Assembly (NCBI GenBank): GCA_963698565.1
Contig: CAVORH010000002.1
Coordinates: 124,001 to 188,000, forward strand
DNA from: Sva-07 sp963698565
Lineage (GTDB): Bacteria > Actinomycetota > Acidimicrobiia > Acidimicrobiales > Ilumatobacteraceae
Reading direction: 5' to 3'
DNA length: 64,000 nt
Under the pieces are notes generated by a model that made no database searches, was not told the DNA's origin, and saw only the letters and a program-made list of their open reading frames with translations. Numbering within the stretch: position 1 is the stretch's first letter; every line of letters starts with the position of its first letter. Below are positions 33,214 to 42,639 of this stretch, in pieces. A program made the position numbers and the translations under genes.

Positions 33214-34121
33214 TCCTTGACGGCGCCGGACGTGAGTCCCGACACGATGAACCGCTGCAGGAACATGAACAACAGCACCACCGGGATCGCGCCGATCAGC
33301 GAGCCGGCCGCAAACGGCCCCCAGCGGTTGTCGAAGCCGGCGCGGACGTAGCCCGACAGACCGACGGCCAGCGTCTTGTTGTCCTCGCCGAGCATGACGC
33401 TGGCGACGAGGAACTCCGCTTGCGACGTGATGAACGACAGCAGGGCGATCACGGCGAGGACCGGAGCGGCGAGCGGCAGGATGATCTTGTAGAAGATCTG
33501 GAAATGGGTGCAGCCATCGATCTTCGCGGCCTCGTCGAGCGTGTAGGGGATCGTGTCGAAGAAGCCCTTGATCAGGTAGGTGTTCACGCCGAGCGCCCCA
33601 CCGAGATAGATGAAGATCAAGCCCCATGACGACCCGAGCCCGATCGCCGGGAACAGGCCTTTGATCCGGGTCATGAACAGGAACAAGGCGACCACCGCGA
33701 GCAGGTTGGGGAACATCTGGATGAGCAGCAGCGACAGCAGCCCGGGCCGTCGACCCTTGAACCGGAGGCGGCTGAAGGCGAACGCCGCCAGCGCGCACAT
33801 CGCGACGGTCAACACTGCGGTGGTGATGCCGATGAACATCGAGTTCCGGAACCACGACCAGAACGGTGGATGGCCCGGATCGGTCATCAGCGCTCGGAAG
33901 TTGTCGAGCGACGGGTCGGTCGGGATCAGGCTCTGCGAGCTCAGGTTGCCGTCGGTGAACGCCGCCGAGATGACCCAGAGGACTGGGAACAAGGCGAAGG
34001 CCAAGGCGACCCAGGCGACGACGTGGCGCCACCCGGTCTTGCGGAACACCTTGCCCATCGACGGGCGGTTGTACTCGAAGGCGGGGGCCTCCGGCTCGTA
34101 GGACTGCGTGACCGCGTTCAT
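33210..34121 (-). CDS. malG: Maltose/maltodextrin ABC permease, MalG type
   Basis: 303 residues, about six membrane segments. The cytoplasmic EAA loop YTLDEAAKIDGCTHFQIFYK binds the ATPase; ILPLAAPVLAVIAL follows. SQAEFLVASVMLGEDNKTLAVGL in the C-terminal third matches MalG. With MalF it forms the channel of a maltose-type importer. Start ATG overlaps the malF stop (4-nt overlap). No ATPase gene is in this operon; the MalK-type ATPase at 38452 is the likely partner. Confidence 0.92.
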   Translation of the reverse strand: MNAVTQSYEPEAPAFEYNRPSMGKVFRKTGWRHVVAWVALAFALFPVLWVISAAFTDGNLSSQSLIPTDPSLDNFRALMTDPGHPPFWSWFRNSMFIGITTAVLTVAMCALAAFAFSRLRFKGRRPGLLSLLLIQMFPNLLAVVALFLFMTRIKGLFPAIGLGSSWGLIFIYLGGALGVNTYLIKGFFDTIPYTLDEAAKIDGCTHFQIFYKIILPLAAPVLAVIALLSFITSQAEFLVASVMLGEDNKTLAVGLSGYVRAGFDNRWGPFAAGSLIGAIPVVLLFMFLQRFIVSGLTSGAVKE

Positions 34122-35788
34122 CGCATCTCCTCCAAGGATCGGGTGGCGCGGAAGCTGAAGGCCGAGATCGTCGCGACGATCAGGAAGATCACGAGCGAGA
34201 CCGCAGCGGCGAATCCGTAGTCGACCCCACCCCCACCCGCGAACGCGATCTTGTAGACGTACGAGATCAGGATGTCGGTGCGACCGGCGTCACTGCCCGG
34301 TACCGGAGGCCGGCCTTCGGTCAAGAGGTAGATGATGTTGAAGTTGTTGAAGTTGAACGCGAAGCTGGCCACGAGCAACGGGCCGACGGCCACGAGCAGC
34401 AGCGGGAAGGTGATCAGCCGGAACGCTTTGAACCCGCCCGCGCCGTCGACGGCGGCGGCCTCGGTGAGGTCGGACGGGATGCTCTGCAGTGCACCGGTGC
34501 ACACGAGGAACATGTACGGGAAGCCGAGCCACGTGTTGACGAGCAGGATCGAGAAGTACGGCAGCCACTGGCCGTCGAGCCATGGCAGGTTCGTCCCGAG
34601 CCAGCGATTGATCACCCCGAACTGCTGGTTGAGCATGCCGCGCCACACGAGCGCGGTCATGAAGCTCGGTATGGCGTACGGGATGATGATCAGGCTCCGG
34701 TACCAGCGTCGGCCGAACATCCGCTCTTCGTTGAACACGAGCGCGAGCAGCAGACCGAGCCCGAACGACAGGGCGACCGAGAAGAGGGAGAACAGGATCG
34801 TCCACAGCAGCACCCGGAAGAACACGTTGCGGGTCTGGTCGTCGTTGACGAGGCGGTCGTAGTTGTCGAGCCCGACACCGGCGCGCCAGCCCGGGACCAG
34901 GGCATCACCGTTCTCGCTGACGAACTGTCCGTTCTCGACGGTGTAGGTCGTGTTGGTCGACGAGTCGAAGATCGTGTCGGTCTCGGGGTCGTAGACGCGT
35001 GTCTGGGTCTTCGCGAACGCGGCGCCGAAGCCGTCGTTGACGATGTCGCCGCTCGGCCCCGGGACGATCAGGGCGTTGACCTCGTCGACGCGGTCGTTGG
35101 CCTGGCCCGTGTTGAGGGCGACGTAGCCGTCGATGGTCTCGCGGCGACCGTCCTCGATGATCTCGGACTCGTCGATCGGGGTGCGGCCGTCGGCGGTTCC
35201 GATGAACCGGTTGCCATCGGGATCGGTCAGGAGGAAGACCAACTCGCCGCCGGGGTTGCCCTTCGCGAGGATCTGCAGGTCGTAACGGATCGAATCGGCA
35301 CCGGCGCTGACCGAGTTGGCCTCGATCCGCTCGATCGCGGTCTGCTTGTCCAGGTTGTTCCCGGTCCCGTAGTTCGTGGTCGAGATGTAGATCAGATAGA
35401 AGATCGGATAGACGGCGAAGACCAGAAGAAACAGGGTTCCGGGCAGCAGGTACTTCGCGGGGATGAAGTGCCGCCTGGGGATGTAGACGACGTCGATGAT
35501 GACGAGCGCGACGATCGCCGAGATCGCGAGCCCGTAGTCGGGCTTGTCGAACATCGTCGGCAGCGACGCGAGGACGAGCGCATTCACCAGGCCGAGCAGC
35601 AGGTACTTGACGATCAGTCCGAGCGAGGCCCCGTACCGCGGGCCGGTCGGCATCTGCAACGGTGGCATGCCGTCGTAGTAGTTCTCTGACTCCGGCAGCG
35701 TTGCCGTGCCGCCGCCGGACGCGCCGCCCCGAGAGGAGGACGCCCCGCCGGAGCGGGATTCCTCCTCTCGGGGATCGGCGGTGGTCAT
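34118..35788 (-). CDS. malF: Maltose/maltodextrin ABC permease, MalF type
   Basis: 556 residues. After a Gly/Ser-rich cytosolic N-terminus there are three helices, then a large soluble loop of ~170 residues (about 130-300; includes LVFLLTDPDGNRFIG) comparable to the MalF P2 loop that contacts the binding protein, then five helices with the EAA loop SIPSDLTEAAAVDGAGGFKA. YNRLV/NYDRLVND and LFSVALSFGLGLLLALVF are typical. The P2-like loop marks this as a true MalF rather than a short sugar permease. Starts 7 nt after malE. Confidence 0.92.
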   Translation of the reverse strand: MTTADPREEESRSGGASSSRGGASGGGTATLPESENYYDGMPPLQMPTGPRYGASLGLIVKYLLLGLVNALVLASLPTMFDKPDYGLAISAIVALVIIDVVYIPRRHFIPAKYLLPGTLFLLVFAVYPIFYLIYISTTNYGTGNNLDKQTAIERIEANSVSAGADSIRYDLQILAKGNPGGELVFLLTDPDGNRFIGTADGRTPIDESEIIEDGRRETIDGYVALNTGQANDRVDEVNALIVPGPSGDIVNDGFGAAFAKTQTRVYDPETDTIFDSSTNTTYTVENGQFVSENGDALVPGWRAGVGLDNYDRLVNDDQTRNVFFRVLLWTILFSLFSVALSFGLGLLLALVFNEERMFGRRWYRSLIIIPYAIPSFMTALVWRGMLNQQFGVINRWLGTNLPWLDGQWLPYFSILLVNTWLGFPYMFLVCTGALQSIPSDLTEAAAVDGAGGFKAFRLITFPLLLVAVGPLLVASFAFNFNNFNIIYLLTEGRPPVPGSDAGRTDILISYVYKIAFAGGGGVDYGFAAAVSLVIFLIVATISAFSFRATRSLEEMR

Positions 35789-35795
35789 CCGAAGA

Positions 35796-37151
35796 TCAGC
35801 CTTCTGCGATCTTGTCGCGGATCTGGGTGGCGGCGTCGGTGAACGCCTGGACCGGATCCGTTCCGGTGAAGATCAGCGAGTAGGCGTCGGTCCAGCTCTC
35901 CCAGACCGACGACATCGCGGGGATCGCCGGCAGGGGCGTGCCCTGCTGGCCCGCAGCGCCGAAGCCCTGGATGATCGGGTCACTCGACACCTGGTCGTAG
36001 GCGCTGAGCATGGCCGGCGGGCGACCGCCGGCCTCGAACAGCGCGAGCTGCACTTCCTCGGTGCCGAGGTAGTCGACCATGAACGTCGTGGCCAGGTCCG
36101 GGTTCTCGCTGAACGCCGACTGCATGAAGCCCTGGACGCCGACGAAGACCTCGGCGGTGCCACCCGCCACCGGCGGGATCGGCTCGACGACGAAGTTGAT
36201 GCCGGCATCGGTGAAGCCACCGACGGCCCACGGGCCGGTGATCGCGAACGGCGCCTTGCCGGTCGAGAACGACTCGTTCATGATGTCGTAGCTGACGTCC
36301 TTGGAGATCAGGCCCTCGTTGCTCCAGTCGGCGAACTTCTGAGCAGCGACGAGGCCACCTTCGGAGTCGATGCCGACGTCGTCGGCGTTGTAGGTGCCGT
36401 CGTCGTTCTGGCCGAACACGTACCCACCGGCTGCGCTGAACAGCGGGTAGTTGTGGTACGGGTCAGCAGGGTCCTGCTGGACAGCGAGCGGCACGTCGAC
36501 GGTGCCGTCGGCCTGGAGTGCGAGTGCCGTGGCCTCGAGGTCCTCGAACGTGGCCGGCGCCTCGGGGACGAGGTCGACGTTGCGGATCAGGGCGATGTTC
36601 TCGATGGCGTACGGGACGCCGTACAGCGCGCCGTCGTAGGTGAAGGCCTCGATCGCGACCGGGGCGTACAGCTCGGCGTCGGGACCGAGGTCGATCGGGG
36701 CGACGACGCCGTTGGAGACGAGCTCACCGAGCCAGTCGTGCGCGCCCGTGACGATGTCGGGGCCTTCACCGGCGGGGCCGGCGATGCTGAGCTGGTCGCG
36801 GATCTGGTCGAAGGGAACCTCGACCACCTGGACGGTGATGCCCTCTTCTTCTCCGAACGCGGCGGCGATGGGCTCGAGCACGGGTGCCCGGGTGTCGTCG
36901 GCCCAGATGACGAGGTCGGCGTCGCCGCGGGGCGGGGCCACGTACTCGGTGGTCTCGGTGGTCGCTTCCTCCGTGGTCGCCGGAGCGTCGGTCGACTCGG
37001 GAGCCTCGGTCGACTCCGTCATCGCCTCGGTGGTCTCGGTTGCACCGCTGTCGCTGGTGTCATTGGATGCTGTATCGGAATCGCTGCCACATGCGGCGCC
37101 CACCAGGGCGGCGACGGCGGCGAAGGCGATCAGGCGGCGTTGTACGCGCAT
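35796..37151 (-). CDS. malE: Maltose/maltodextrin-binding lipoprotein
   Basis: 451 residues. Signal peptide RRLIAFAAVAALVG with lipobox ending in Cys21 (AACGSDSD), then a ~50-residue Thr/Glu spacer, then a type-I solute-binding fold: LVIWADDTRAPVLEPIAAAF, GPDIVTGAHDWLGELV, YGVPYAIENIALIRN and AFAITGPWAVGGF. Motifs resemble maltose/cyclodextrin-binding proteins. It captures sugar outside the membrane for MalFG. ATG has GGGGGAG upstream. The promoter contains a large palindromic operator (37270-37304), divergent from a LacI regulator. Confidence 0.92.
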   Translation of the reverse strand: MRVQRRLIAFAAVAALVGAACGSDSDTASNDTSDSGATETTEAMTESTEAPESTDAPATTEEATTETTEYVAPPRGDADLVIWADDTRAPVLEPIAAAFGEEEGITVQVVEVPFDQIRDQLSIAGPAGEGPDIVTGAHDWLGELVSNGVVAPIDLGPDAELYAPVAIEAFTYDGALYGVPYAIENIALIRNVDLVPEAPATFEDLEATALALQADGTVDVPLAVQQDPADPYHNYPLFSAAGGYVFGQNDDGTYNADDVGIDSEGGLVAAQKFADWSNEGLISKDVSYDIMNESFSTGKAPFAITGPWAVGGFTDAGINFVVEPIPPVAGGTAEVFVGVQGFMQSAFSENPDLATTFMVDYLGTEEVQLALFEAGGRPPAMLSAYDQVSSDPIIQGFGAAGQQGTPLPAIPAMSSVWESWTDAYSLIFTGTDPVQAFTDAATQIRDKIAEG

Positions 37152-37269
37152 GATGTCTCCCCCTCAGGAGGTTGGTGTGCCGACAGGGATCGGCGGGGTG
37201 ATTGGATTCGTTCGGGTCTTCACGATGGTGGCACCCGCAGGCGCCGCCGCTGTTCACATTACGGAAACA

Positions 37270-37304
37270 GAAGAACCATTGCAAGATTCTTGCAATGGTT
37301 CTTC
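37270..37304. promoter_or_regulatory. LacI-type operator between malE and its regulator
   Basis: A perfect 35-bp palindrome: left arm GAAGAACCATTGCAAGA (37270-37286), one base, right arm to 37304. A third TTCTTGCAA half-site at 37308-37316 is 21 bp (two helical turns) from the one inside the palindrome. The core CTTGCAA resembles the MalR/Reg1 boxes of streptomycetes. It overlaps the -35 regions of both divergent genes (minus-strand -10 TAATGT, complement of 37257-37262; plus-strand -10 TACAGT 37325-37330). Confidence 0.85.
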
Positions 37305-37338
37305 ACTTTCTTGCAACACCGGCGTACAGTCCCCAGAC

Positions 37339-38367
37339 GTGAGGATCCGGCTGCGGGACGTGTCAGCGCTCGCTGGTGTCAGCGAGGCCACGGTCAGCCG
37401 CGTCATGAACGGCAAGGCCGGGGTCAGCCCGCAGACCCACGAACGCGTCGTGCGTGTCCTCGCGGAACTCGGCTACGCCCCGCAGGCGCTGCACTCGAGC
37501 CCGCACGCGGGATCGATCGGTCTCATCGTCCCCGAGCTGGACAATCCGATCTTCCCGAAGTTCGTGCAGGCCGCCGAGGCCCGGTTGTTGGCCAGCGGCT
37601 ACCTGTGTGTGCTGTGTTGCGCCACCCGGGTCGGTGCAACCGAGGACGACTACCTCGACTCGCTGGTCGAACGCCGGGTGGCCGGGGTGATCGTCGTGTC
37701 GGGTCGACACGCCGACGTTCGCGCCGATCACACGATCTACGACGAGATCACCGGCCGCGGGATCGGCCTGGTCACCGTCAACGGATCGATGGACGCCTCC
37801 GGCGTGCCGAGCGTGTCGACCGACGATCGCGCGGCCACCGTCACCGCATACGAGCATCTGCACGCACTGGGCCACGAGCGCATCGGGTTGCTGATCGGCC
37901 CGCGGTGCTACACGCCGGTGCTCCGCAAGATCGCCGGGTTCGAGGAGGCCGCAGCCTCGGTCGGAGCGGCGGTCGACGACGACCTGGTCGCCGAGACGAT
38001 CTTCACGCTCGACGGTGGCTTCACCGGCGCGCAGCGTCTGTACGACGCCGGTGTCACGGGTGTCATCGCAGCGAGCGACATGATGGCGCTCGGCGCGATC
38101 CGAGCCGCCCGCCGGCGAGGCCTGACCGTGCCCGACGACGTCTCGATCGTGGGGTTCGACGACACCGAGTTGATGCGCTTCACCGACCCGCCCCTCACCA
38201 CCGTGCACCAACCGGTCACGCGGATCGTCGACTACGCGGTCGACGTGCTGCTCGCCCAGATCCAGGGGCAGCCGTTCGACCGTACCGAGCGGATCCTGCC
38301 CGGTGAGTTGATCGTCCGTGCCACGACCGCACGGGCCCGGGCTGGCCGAATCGCGCCGATCGGCTAA
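37339..38367 (+). CDS. malR: LacI-family regulator of the malEFG operon
   Basis: 342 residues. The helix-turn-helix LRDVSALAGVSEATVSRVMNG with hinge helix is followed by a periplasmic-binding-like effector domain (IGLIVPELDNPIFPKFVQ, GVIVVSGRHAD, DDVSIVGFDDTELMRFTDPPLTTVHQP). Two adjacent Cys occur in LCVLCCATRVG. It is divergent from malE and shares the 35-bp operator, so it very likely represses malEFG-GH13 and itself until maltodextrin binds. GTG 37339 with TACAGT 8 nt upstream (leaderless). Confidence 0.9.
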   Translation: MRIRLRDVSALAGVSEATVSRVMNGKAGVSPQTHERVVRVLAELGYAPQALHSSPHAGSIGLIVPELDNPIFPKFVQAAEARLLASGYLCVLCCATRVGATEDDYLDSLVERRVAGVIVVSGRHADVRADHTIYDEITGRGIGLVTVNGSMDASGVPSVSTDDRAATVTAYEHLHALGHERIGLLIGPRCYTPVLRKIAGFEEAAASVGAAVDDDLVAETIFTLDGGFTGAQRLYDAGVTGVIAASDMMALGAIRAARRRGLTVPDDVSIVGFDDTELMRFTDPPLTTVHQPVTRIVDYAVDVLLAQIQGQPFDRTERILPGELIVRATTARARAGRIAPIG

Positions 38368-38451
38368 CCTTGGCGCATCGCGCTCTCTGGGGGACGCGAT
38401 CAGCACAAGAGCACACTGACTGCGTACATCGCGCACACCGAGGGAGACAGC

Positions 38452-39624
38452 ATGGCAACCGTTCAGCTCGAGAACGTCAACAAGGTCTACGAGAACGGAT
38501 ATCACGCGATCCACGATCTGAATCTCGAGATCGCGGACAAGGAGTTCCTCGTGCTGGTCGGCCCCTCGGGCTGTGGCAAGTCGACGGCGCTGCGGATGAT
38601 TGCCGGTCTCGAGACGATCACCGGCGGCACGATGCGCATCGGCGATCGGGTCGTCAACGAGGTCGAGCCCAAGGACCGCGACATCGCGATGGTGTTCCAG
38701 AACTACGCGCTGTACCCGCACATGTCGGTGTACGACAACATCGGGTTCGCGTTGAAGCTGGCCAAGGTGCCCAAGGAGGAGATCGACACCCGGGTGCGCA
38801 AGGCCGCGGCGATCCTCGAACTCGAGGAGAACCTCGACCGCAAGCCGGGCCAGCTCTCGGGTGGCCAGCGACAGCGCGTCGCCATGGGGCGCGCGATCGT
38901 GCGTCAGCCCGCAGCGTTCCTGATGGACGAGCCGTTGTCGAACCTCGACGCCAAGCTCCGTGTCCAGATGCGAGCCGAGATCGCCGCACTGCAGCGCGAG
39001 CTGGCGGTGACGACGGTGTACGTCACGCACGATCAGATCGAAGCGATGACGATGGGCGACCGCGTCGCGGTCCTCAAGGACGGCTACCTCCAGCAGGTCG
39101 ACACACCACAGAACCTCTACGACCACCCGGTCAACGTGTTCGTCGCCGCCTTCATCGGCTCGCCCTCGATGAACCTCTTCGAGGCCACCGTCAGGTTCAC
39201 GGGCGATGTCGGCACCGTGGCCCTGGGTTCGAACGTGATCGGCTTGCCGGCGGAGTGTCTCGCCAAGAACCCGCGTCTGCGCGACTACGACGGCCGTGGC
39301 GTGATCATCGGCATCCGTCCGGAGGACTACGAGGAGGCGGCGCTCGCCCCGCAGGTCCCCGAGTCACAGCGGATCACGGCGAAGGTCAGCCTGATCGAAG
39401 CGCTCGGGTCGGAGATCATGGTGCACTTCCGGGTCGACGCACCGACGGTCGATTCCGGCGACCCCGACGCCGTCGAGGAGAAGGCCAACGCCGAAGGTGC
39501 CAATGCGGTCGGTCGGTTCAATCCGCGGTCGACGGCGAGAATGGGCCAGGAGATCGAGATCGCCATCTCGGCGGAGAACATGCACTTCTTCGACCCCGAC
39601 ACCCGCGAGTCCATCGAGGGCTGA
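38452..39624 (+). CDS. msiK: Sugar ABC transporter ATPase, MalK/MsiK/UgpC type
   Basis: 390 residues. Walker A GPSGCGKSTALRMIAGL, Q-loop VFQNYALYPHM, signature LSGGQRQRVAMGRAIV, Walker B AAFLMDEPLSNLDAKLR and switch His VTHDQIEAM. The C-terminal ~150 residues are the regulatory TOBE/OB fold typical of MalK. It is the only sugar ABC ATPase in the window and lies between two importer operons that lack one, so it probably energises both, like MsiK in Streptomyces. GGGAGA precedes ATG; TAACCT (38365-38370), overlapping the malR stop, may be its own -10. Confidence 0.93.
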   Translation: MATVQLENVNKVYENGYHAIHDLNLEIADKEFLVLVGPSGCGKSTALRMIAGLETITGGTMRIGDRVVNEVEPKDRDIAMVFQNYALYPHMSVYDNIGFALKLAKVPKEEIDTRVRKAAAILELEENLDRKPGQLSGGQRQRVAMGRAIVRQPAAFLMDEPLSNLDAKLRVQMRAEIAALQRELAVTTVYVTHDQIEAMTMGDRVAVLKDGYLQQVDTPQNLYDHPVNVFVAAFIGSPSMNLFEATVRFTGDVGTVALGSNVIGLPAECLAKNPRLRDYDGRGVIIGIRPEDYEEAALAPQVPESQRITAKVSLIEALGSEIMVHFRVDAPTVDSGDPDAVEEKANAEGANAVGRFNPRSTARMGQEIEIAISAENMHFFDPDTRESIEG

Positions 39625-39630
39625 GGTCGC

Positions 39631-40725
39631 TCAGGGGGTCCAGCGCGGCTTCAGCGGGGCGTGTTCGATGTTCGGGAGCACGTGCTCGGCCACGAGGTCG
39701 CACTCGGCGATGTGGGTGTAGCCCGACAGGATGAACGCGCCGACCCCTGCCTCCTGGTAGGCGCGCAGCTTGGCGACGACCTGGTCGGGATCGCCCACGA
39801 TCGCTGCGCCCGCGCCGCTGCGGGCGCGGCCCACGCCGGTCCACAAGGCCTCCTCGACGAAGCCGTCGTCGGATGCAGCCTCGCGGAGCGACGCCTGGCG
39901 TTGAACCCCGACCGAGGCGGCGTCGAGTGACTTGTTGCGAATCGCCTCGCCGGTGTCGGCGTCCAACCGGGAGACGAGCCGATCAGCAGCGGCGCGGGCC
40001 TCTGCTTCGGTCTCCCTGACGATCATGTGGGCGCGCAGGCCGTACACGAGCGAGCGGTCGTAGCGTTCGCTCGCCAGCGCGGTCATCTCGTCGACGGTCG
40101 CTGCCACGTTCGCAACGGTGTCGGGCCAGGTGAGGAACACGTCGGCCTCCGCAGCCGCGACGTCCTTCGCGGCGGGGGAGAAGCCCCCGAAGTACATCGG
40201 TGGACACGTTCCGTTCACCGTGCTGGCCCGCGGTGGATCGAGCGTGAGGTCGACGAAGTCGCCGTGGAAATCGACCGACTCGCCGTCGAGCAGTTGACGC
40301 AGTACCTGCATCCACTCACGGGTTCGCTGATAGCGCGGCGCCGATTCGAGTTCCTCGCCGGGGATGTCGGACGAGATGATGTTGATGCAGAGCCGGCCGC
40401 CGGCGAACTGGTCGATCGACGCGAGCTGCCGGGCGAGCTGGGGCAGCCACATCTCGCCCATCCTGACCGCGAGCAGCAGGTTGATCTGCTGGGTGTGGGT
40501 GGCGATCGCGGCCGCGAACGCCGTCGAGTCGATGCCGAGGGTGTACCCGGACGGGAGCAGCACGTTGTCGAAGCCGTTGCGGTCGGCGGTGCCCACGATG
40601 TCGGAACAGTGTGCCCAACTGCTGGCCAACGCCGGGTCGGGCACGCCGAGGAACTCGTAGTCGTCGTCGCACAGGGCGCTGAACCACGAGATCTCGGGAA
40701 CGTCAGGTCGATCGATGCTGCTCAT
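39631..40725 (-). CDS. LLM-class monooxygenase, SsuD-like
   Basis: 364 residues of the bacterial luciferase-like family. WFSALCDDDYEFLG, NLLLAVRMGEMWLPQLARQL, GRLCINIISSDIPGE, YFGGFSPAAKDVAAAEADVF and FILSGYTHIAECDLVAEHVLP match FMNH2-dependent alkanesulfonate monooxygenase SsuD. It should use reduced flavin and oxygen to release sulfite from an organosulfonate, or an analogous reaction. It follows an aldo/keto reductase with a 4-nt overlap. No flavin reductase or sulfonate transporter is adjacent, so the substrate may be a sulfo-sugar or something else. Convergent with msiK, 6 nt apart. Confidence 0.82.
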   Translation of the reverse strand: MSSIDRPDVPEISWFSALCDDDYEFLGVPDPALASSWAHCSDIVGTADRNGFDNVLLPSGYTLGIDSTAFAAAIATHTQQINLLLAVRMGEMWLPQLARQLASIDQFAGGRLCINIISSDIPGEELESAPRYQRTREWMQVLRQLLDGESVDFHGDFVDLTLDPPRASTVNGTCPPMYFGGFSPAAKDVAAAEADVFLTWPDTVANVAATVDEMTALASERYDRSLVYGLRAHMIVRETEAEARAAADRLVSRLDADTGEAIRNKSLDAASVGVQRQASLREAASDDGFVEEALWTGVGRARSGAGAAIVGDPDQVVAKLRAYQEAGVGAFILSGYTHIAECDLVAEHVLPNIEHAPLKPRWTP

Positions 40726-41621
40726 GGCAGGGGGACTCCTTCCGAGGCCTGGATGATGGCGTAGACGTCGGCACGCGTGAGCTCGACGCCGAGTGCGGCA
40801 GTCGTGCCGGCGATCCGTGCGGGGTTCTGCGACCCGATGATCGCCACCGGGGCCGCAGGGTGCGCCAGCACGAAGGCGATCGCGATCGTGGCCCGGTCGA
40901 CGCCCTCGCGAGCAGCGAGACCGTCGAGCACCTCGACCAGCTCTGGCCGCACGCCGTCGCCGGTCGCGAGGCGACCCCCGCCGAGCGGGCTCCAGGCGAG
41001 TGCCGTCGTCCCGGAGGCCATGCAGGCATCGAACGTCCCGTCACGCATCGGGTCGAGGTGGAGTGCCGAGTACTCGGGTTGGTTCGAGGCGATCGGAAAC
41101 GGCAGGTGCGCAGCAAGCGCAGCGACCTGTGCCGGGGTGTGGTTCGAGACGCCGACCTCGCGGATCTTGCCCTCGTCGCGCAGCGCTGCGAGGGTGGCGG
41201 CGACGTCGGCTGGATGGGCGAACAGGTCGGGCCGATGGATCTGGTAGAGATCGATGACGTCGACCCGCATCCGGCGCAGCGACGCTTCGCAGGCCGAGCG
41301 AAGATACGCCGGCGACGAGTCGTAGGGGATGGGCGGCATGATCCCACCCTTCGTGGCGAGCACCATGCGATCGCGCAGGCCCGGGGCGACCGCGAGCACC
41401 GATCCCAGGATCTCCTCGACGCTGCCGAACCCGGTGCCACCCCAGTCGAAGCCGTACACGTCGGCGTTGTCGATCAGGTTCATGCCGGCGTCGAGCGCGG
41501 TCTCGAGCAGTGCCTGGGCCGCGGCGACATCGGTGTTCGTGTAGCGCCACAGCCCGAACGACAGCGGCCCGACGGGGGGCAGCGATCCGAGCACGCGCGG
41601 CTGGGTTCGGACGAGGTTCAC
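40722..41621 (-). CDS. Aldo/keto reductase
   Basis: 299 residues. Catalytic tetrad positions are visible: Asp and Tyr in LIDNADVYGFD, Lys in VLATKGGIMPP, His in LYQIHRPDLF. IREVGVSNHTPAQVAAL and VAIIGSQNPARIAGT give the NADPH-binding region. It belongs to the YdhF/oxidoreductase branch. Starting GTG with TAGGTT 6 nt upstream, it leads an operon with the SsuD-like gene. The pair could act on one compound: oxygenolytic cleavage giving an aldehyde or ketone that the reductase reduces; this is inference. Confidence 0.88.
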   Translation of the reverse strand: MNLVRTQPRVLGSLPPVGPLSFGLWRYTNTDVAAAQALLETALDAGMNLIDNADVYGFDWGGTGFGSVEEILGSVLAVAPGLRDRMVLATKGGIMPPIPYDSSPAYLRSACEASLRRMRVDVIDLYQIHRPDLFAHPADVAATLAALRDEGKIREVGVSNHTPAQVAALAAHLPFPIASNQPEYSALHLDPMRDGTFDACMASGTTALAWSPLGGGRLATGDGVRPELVEVLDGLAAREGVDRATIAIAFVLAHPAAPVAIIGSQNPARIAGTTAALGVELTRADVYAIIQASEGVPLP

Positions 41622-41676
41622 GTGATCAACCTACTGCGCGCCGACCGGCAGATCGGCGGTGAAGGTGACGGCCGAC

Positions 41677-42636
41677 TCAGCCCTTGACCGATCCGGCGAG
41701 GATGCCGCGGACGAAGTAGCGCTGGAGCGAGAAGAACACGATCAGCGGGATGAAGGCCTGGACGAACGCTCCGGCGGGGAGGATGTTCTCGTTGCGGCCG
41801 AAGTCGCCGGCCAGGTTGGCGATCACGATCGTGGTGGGCTGCTGGCTGGCGTTGGCGCCGATCATCGTGTTGGCGATCAGGTAGTCGTTCCACGTCCAGA
41901 GGAACTGGAAGATCGCGAACGCTGCGAGCACGGGGACCGACAGCGGCAGGACCAGTCGCCAGAAGATGGTGAAGTGGTTGGCGCCGTCGATTCGGGCTGC
42001 TTCGAAGAGATCCTTCGGCAGCCCGCTGATGTAGTTGTGGAGCAGGAAGATCGCGAACGGCATCGCGAAGCCGGTGTGGGTGAGCCAGGCGGAGGTGGTG
42101 GTTCCTGCCAGATCGAAGTCGGGGATCAGCACGATCGTCTTGCCGAGGAACGGCAACGTGAGGCTGGCTCCGCTGACGTACAACTGCAGCAGCGGGATCA
42201 GGGCCACCTGGAGCGGAATCGCCAGGAGTGCGACCGTGCCGATGAACAACGGTTTGCGCCCCTTGAAGTCGATCCAGGCGAACCCGTAGGCGGCGAACGC
42301 GGCGATCGCGATCGGGATGATCGTGGCCGGAATCGCGATCGCGGCCGAGTTCAGCAGCGATCGGCCGAGGCCGGCGCGAGCACTGAAGATCTGGTCGTAG
42401 TTGTCGAGCGTCAACTCGCTCGGGACGACCTTCCACCAGCCGGTGTTGCGCTGACCGTCACGAGTGCGGAACGAGTTGACGAGCAGACCGAGTGTCGGAA
42501 TGCTCCAGATGACGACCAGGATCCACAACACGCCGGTCGGTATCGACCGCAGGAAGTTGTAGGCCCGGTCGATGATGCTCGACTTGTTGCCGGCCGGCTG
42601 GCCACTGGTGGAGCGGACTGGTGTGGTGGTGCTCAC
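41677..42636 (-). CDS. Alpha-glucoside-type ABC permease, MalG-like
   Basis: 319 residues, six membrane segments. EAA loop GLPKDLFEAARIDGANHFTI; C-terminal FLWTWNDYLIANTMIGANAS and YFVRGILAGSVKG are typical of AglG/MalG-like permeases. The N-terminus is a short Ser/Thr cytosolic tail. It is the last gene of the second sugar importer operon and starts with GTG 3 nt after the permease upstream. It needs an external ATPase, probably the one at 38452. Confidence 0.9.
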   Translation of the reverse strand: MSTTTPVRSTSGQPAGNKSSIIDRAYNFLRSIPTGVLWILVVIWSIPTLGLLVNSFRTRDGQRNTGWWKVVPSELTLDNYDQIFSARAGLGRSLLNSAAIAIPATIIPIAIAAFAAYGFAWIDFKGRKPLFIGTVALLAIPLQVALIPLLQLYVSGASLTLPFLGKTIVLIPDFDLAGTTTSAWLTHTGFAMPFAIFLLHNYISGLPKDLFEAARIDGANHFTIFWRLVLPLSVPVLAAFAIFQFLWTWNDYLIANTMIGANASQQPTTIVIANLAGDFGRNENILPAGAFVQAFIPLIVFFSLQRYFVRGILAGSVKG

Positions 42637-42639
42637 TGC

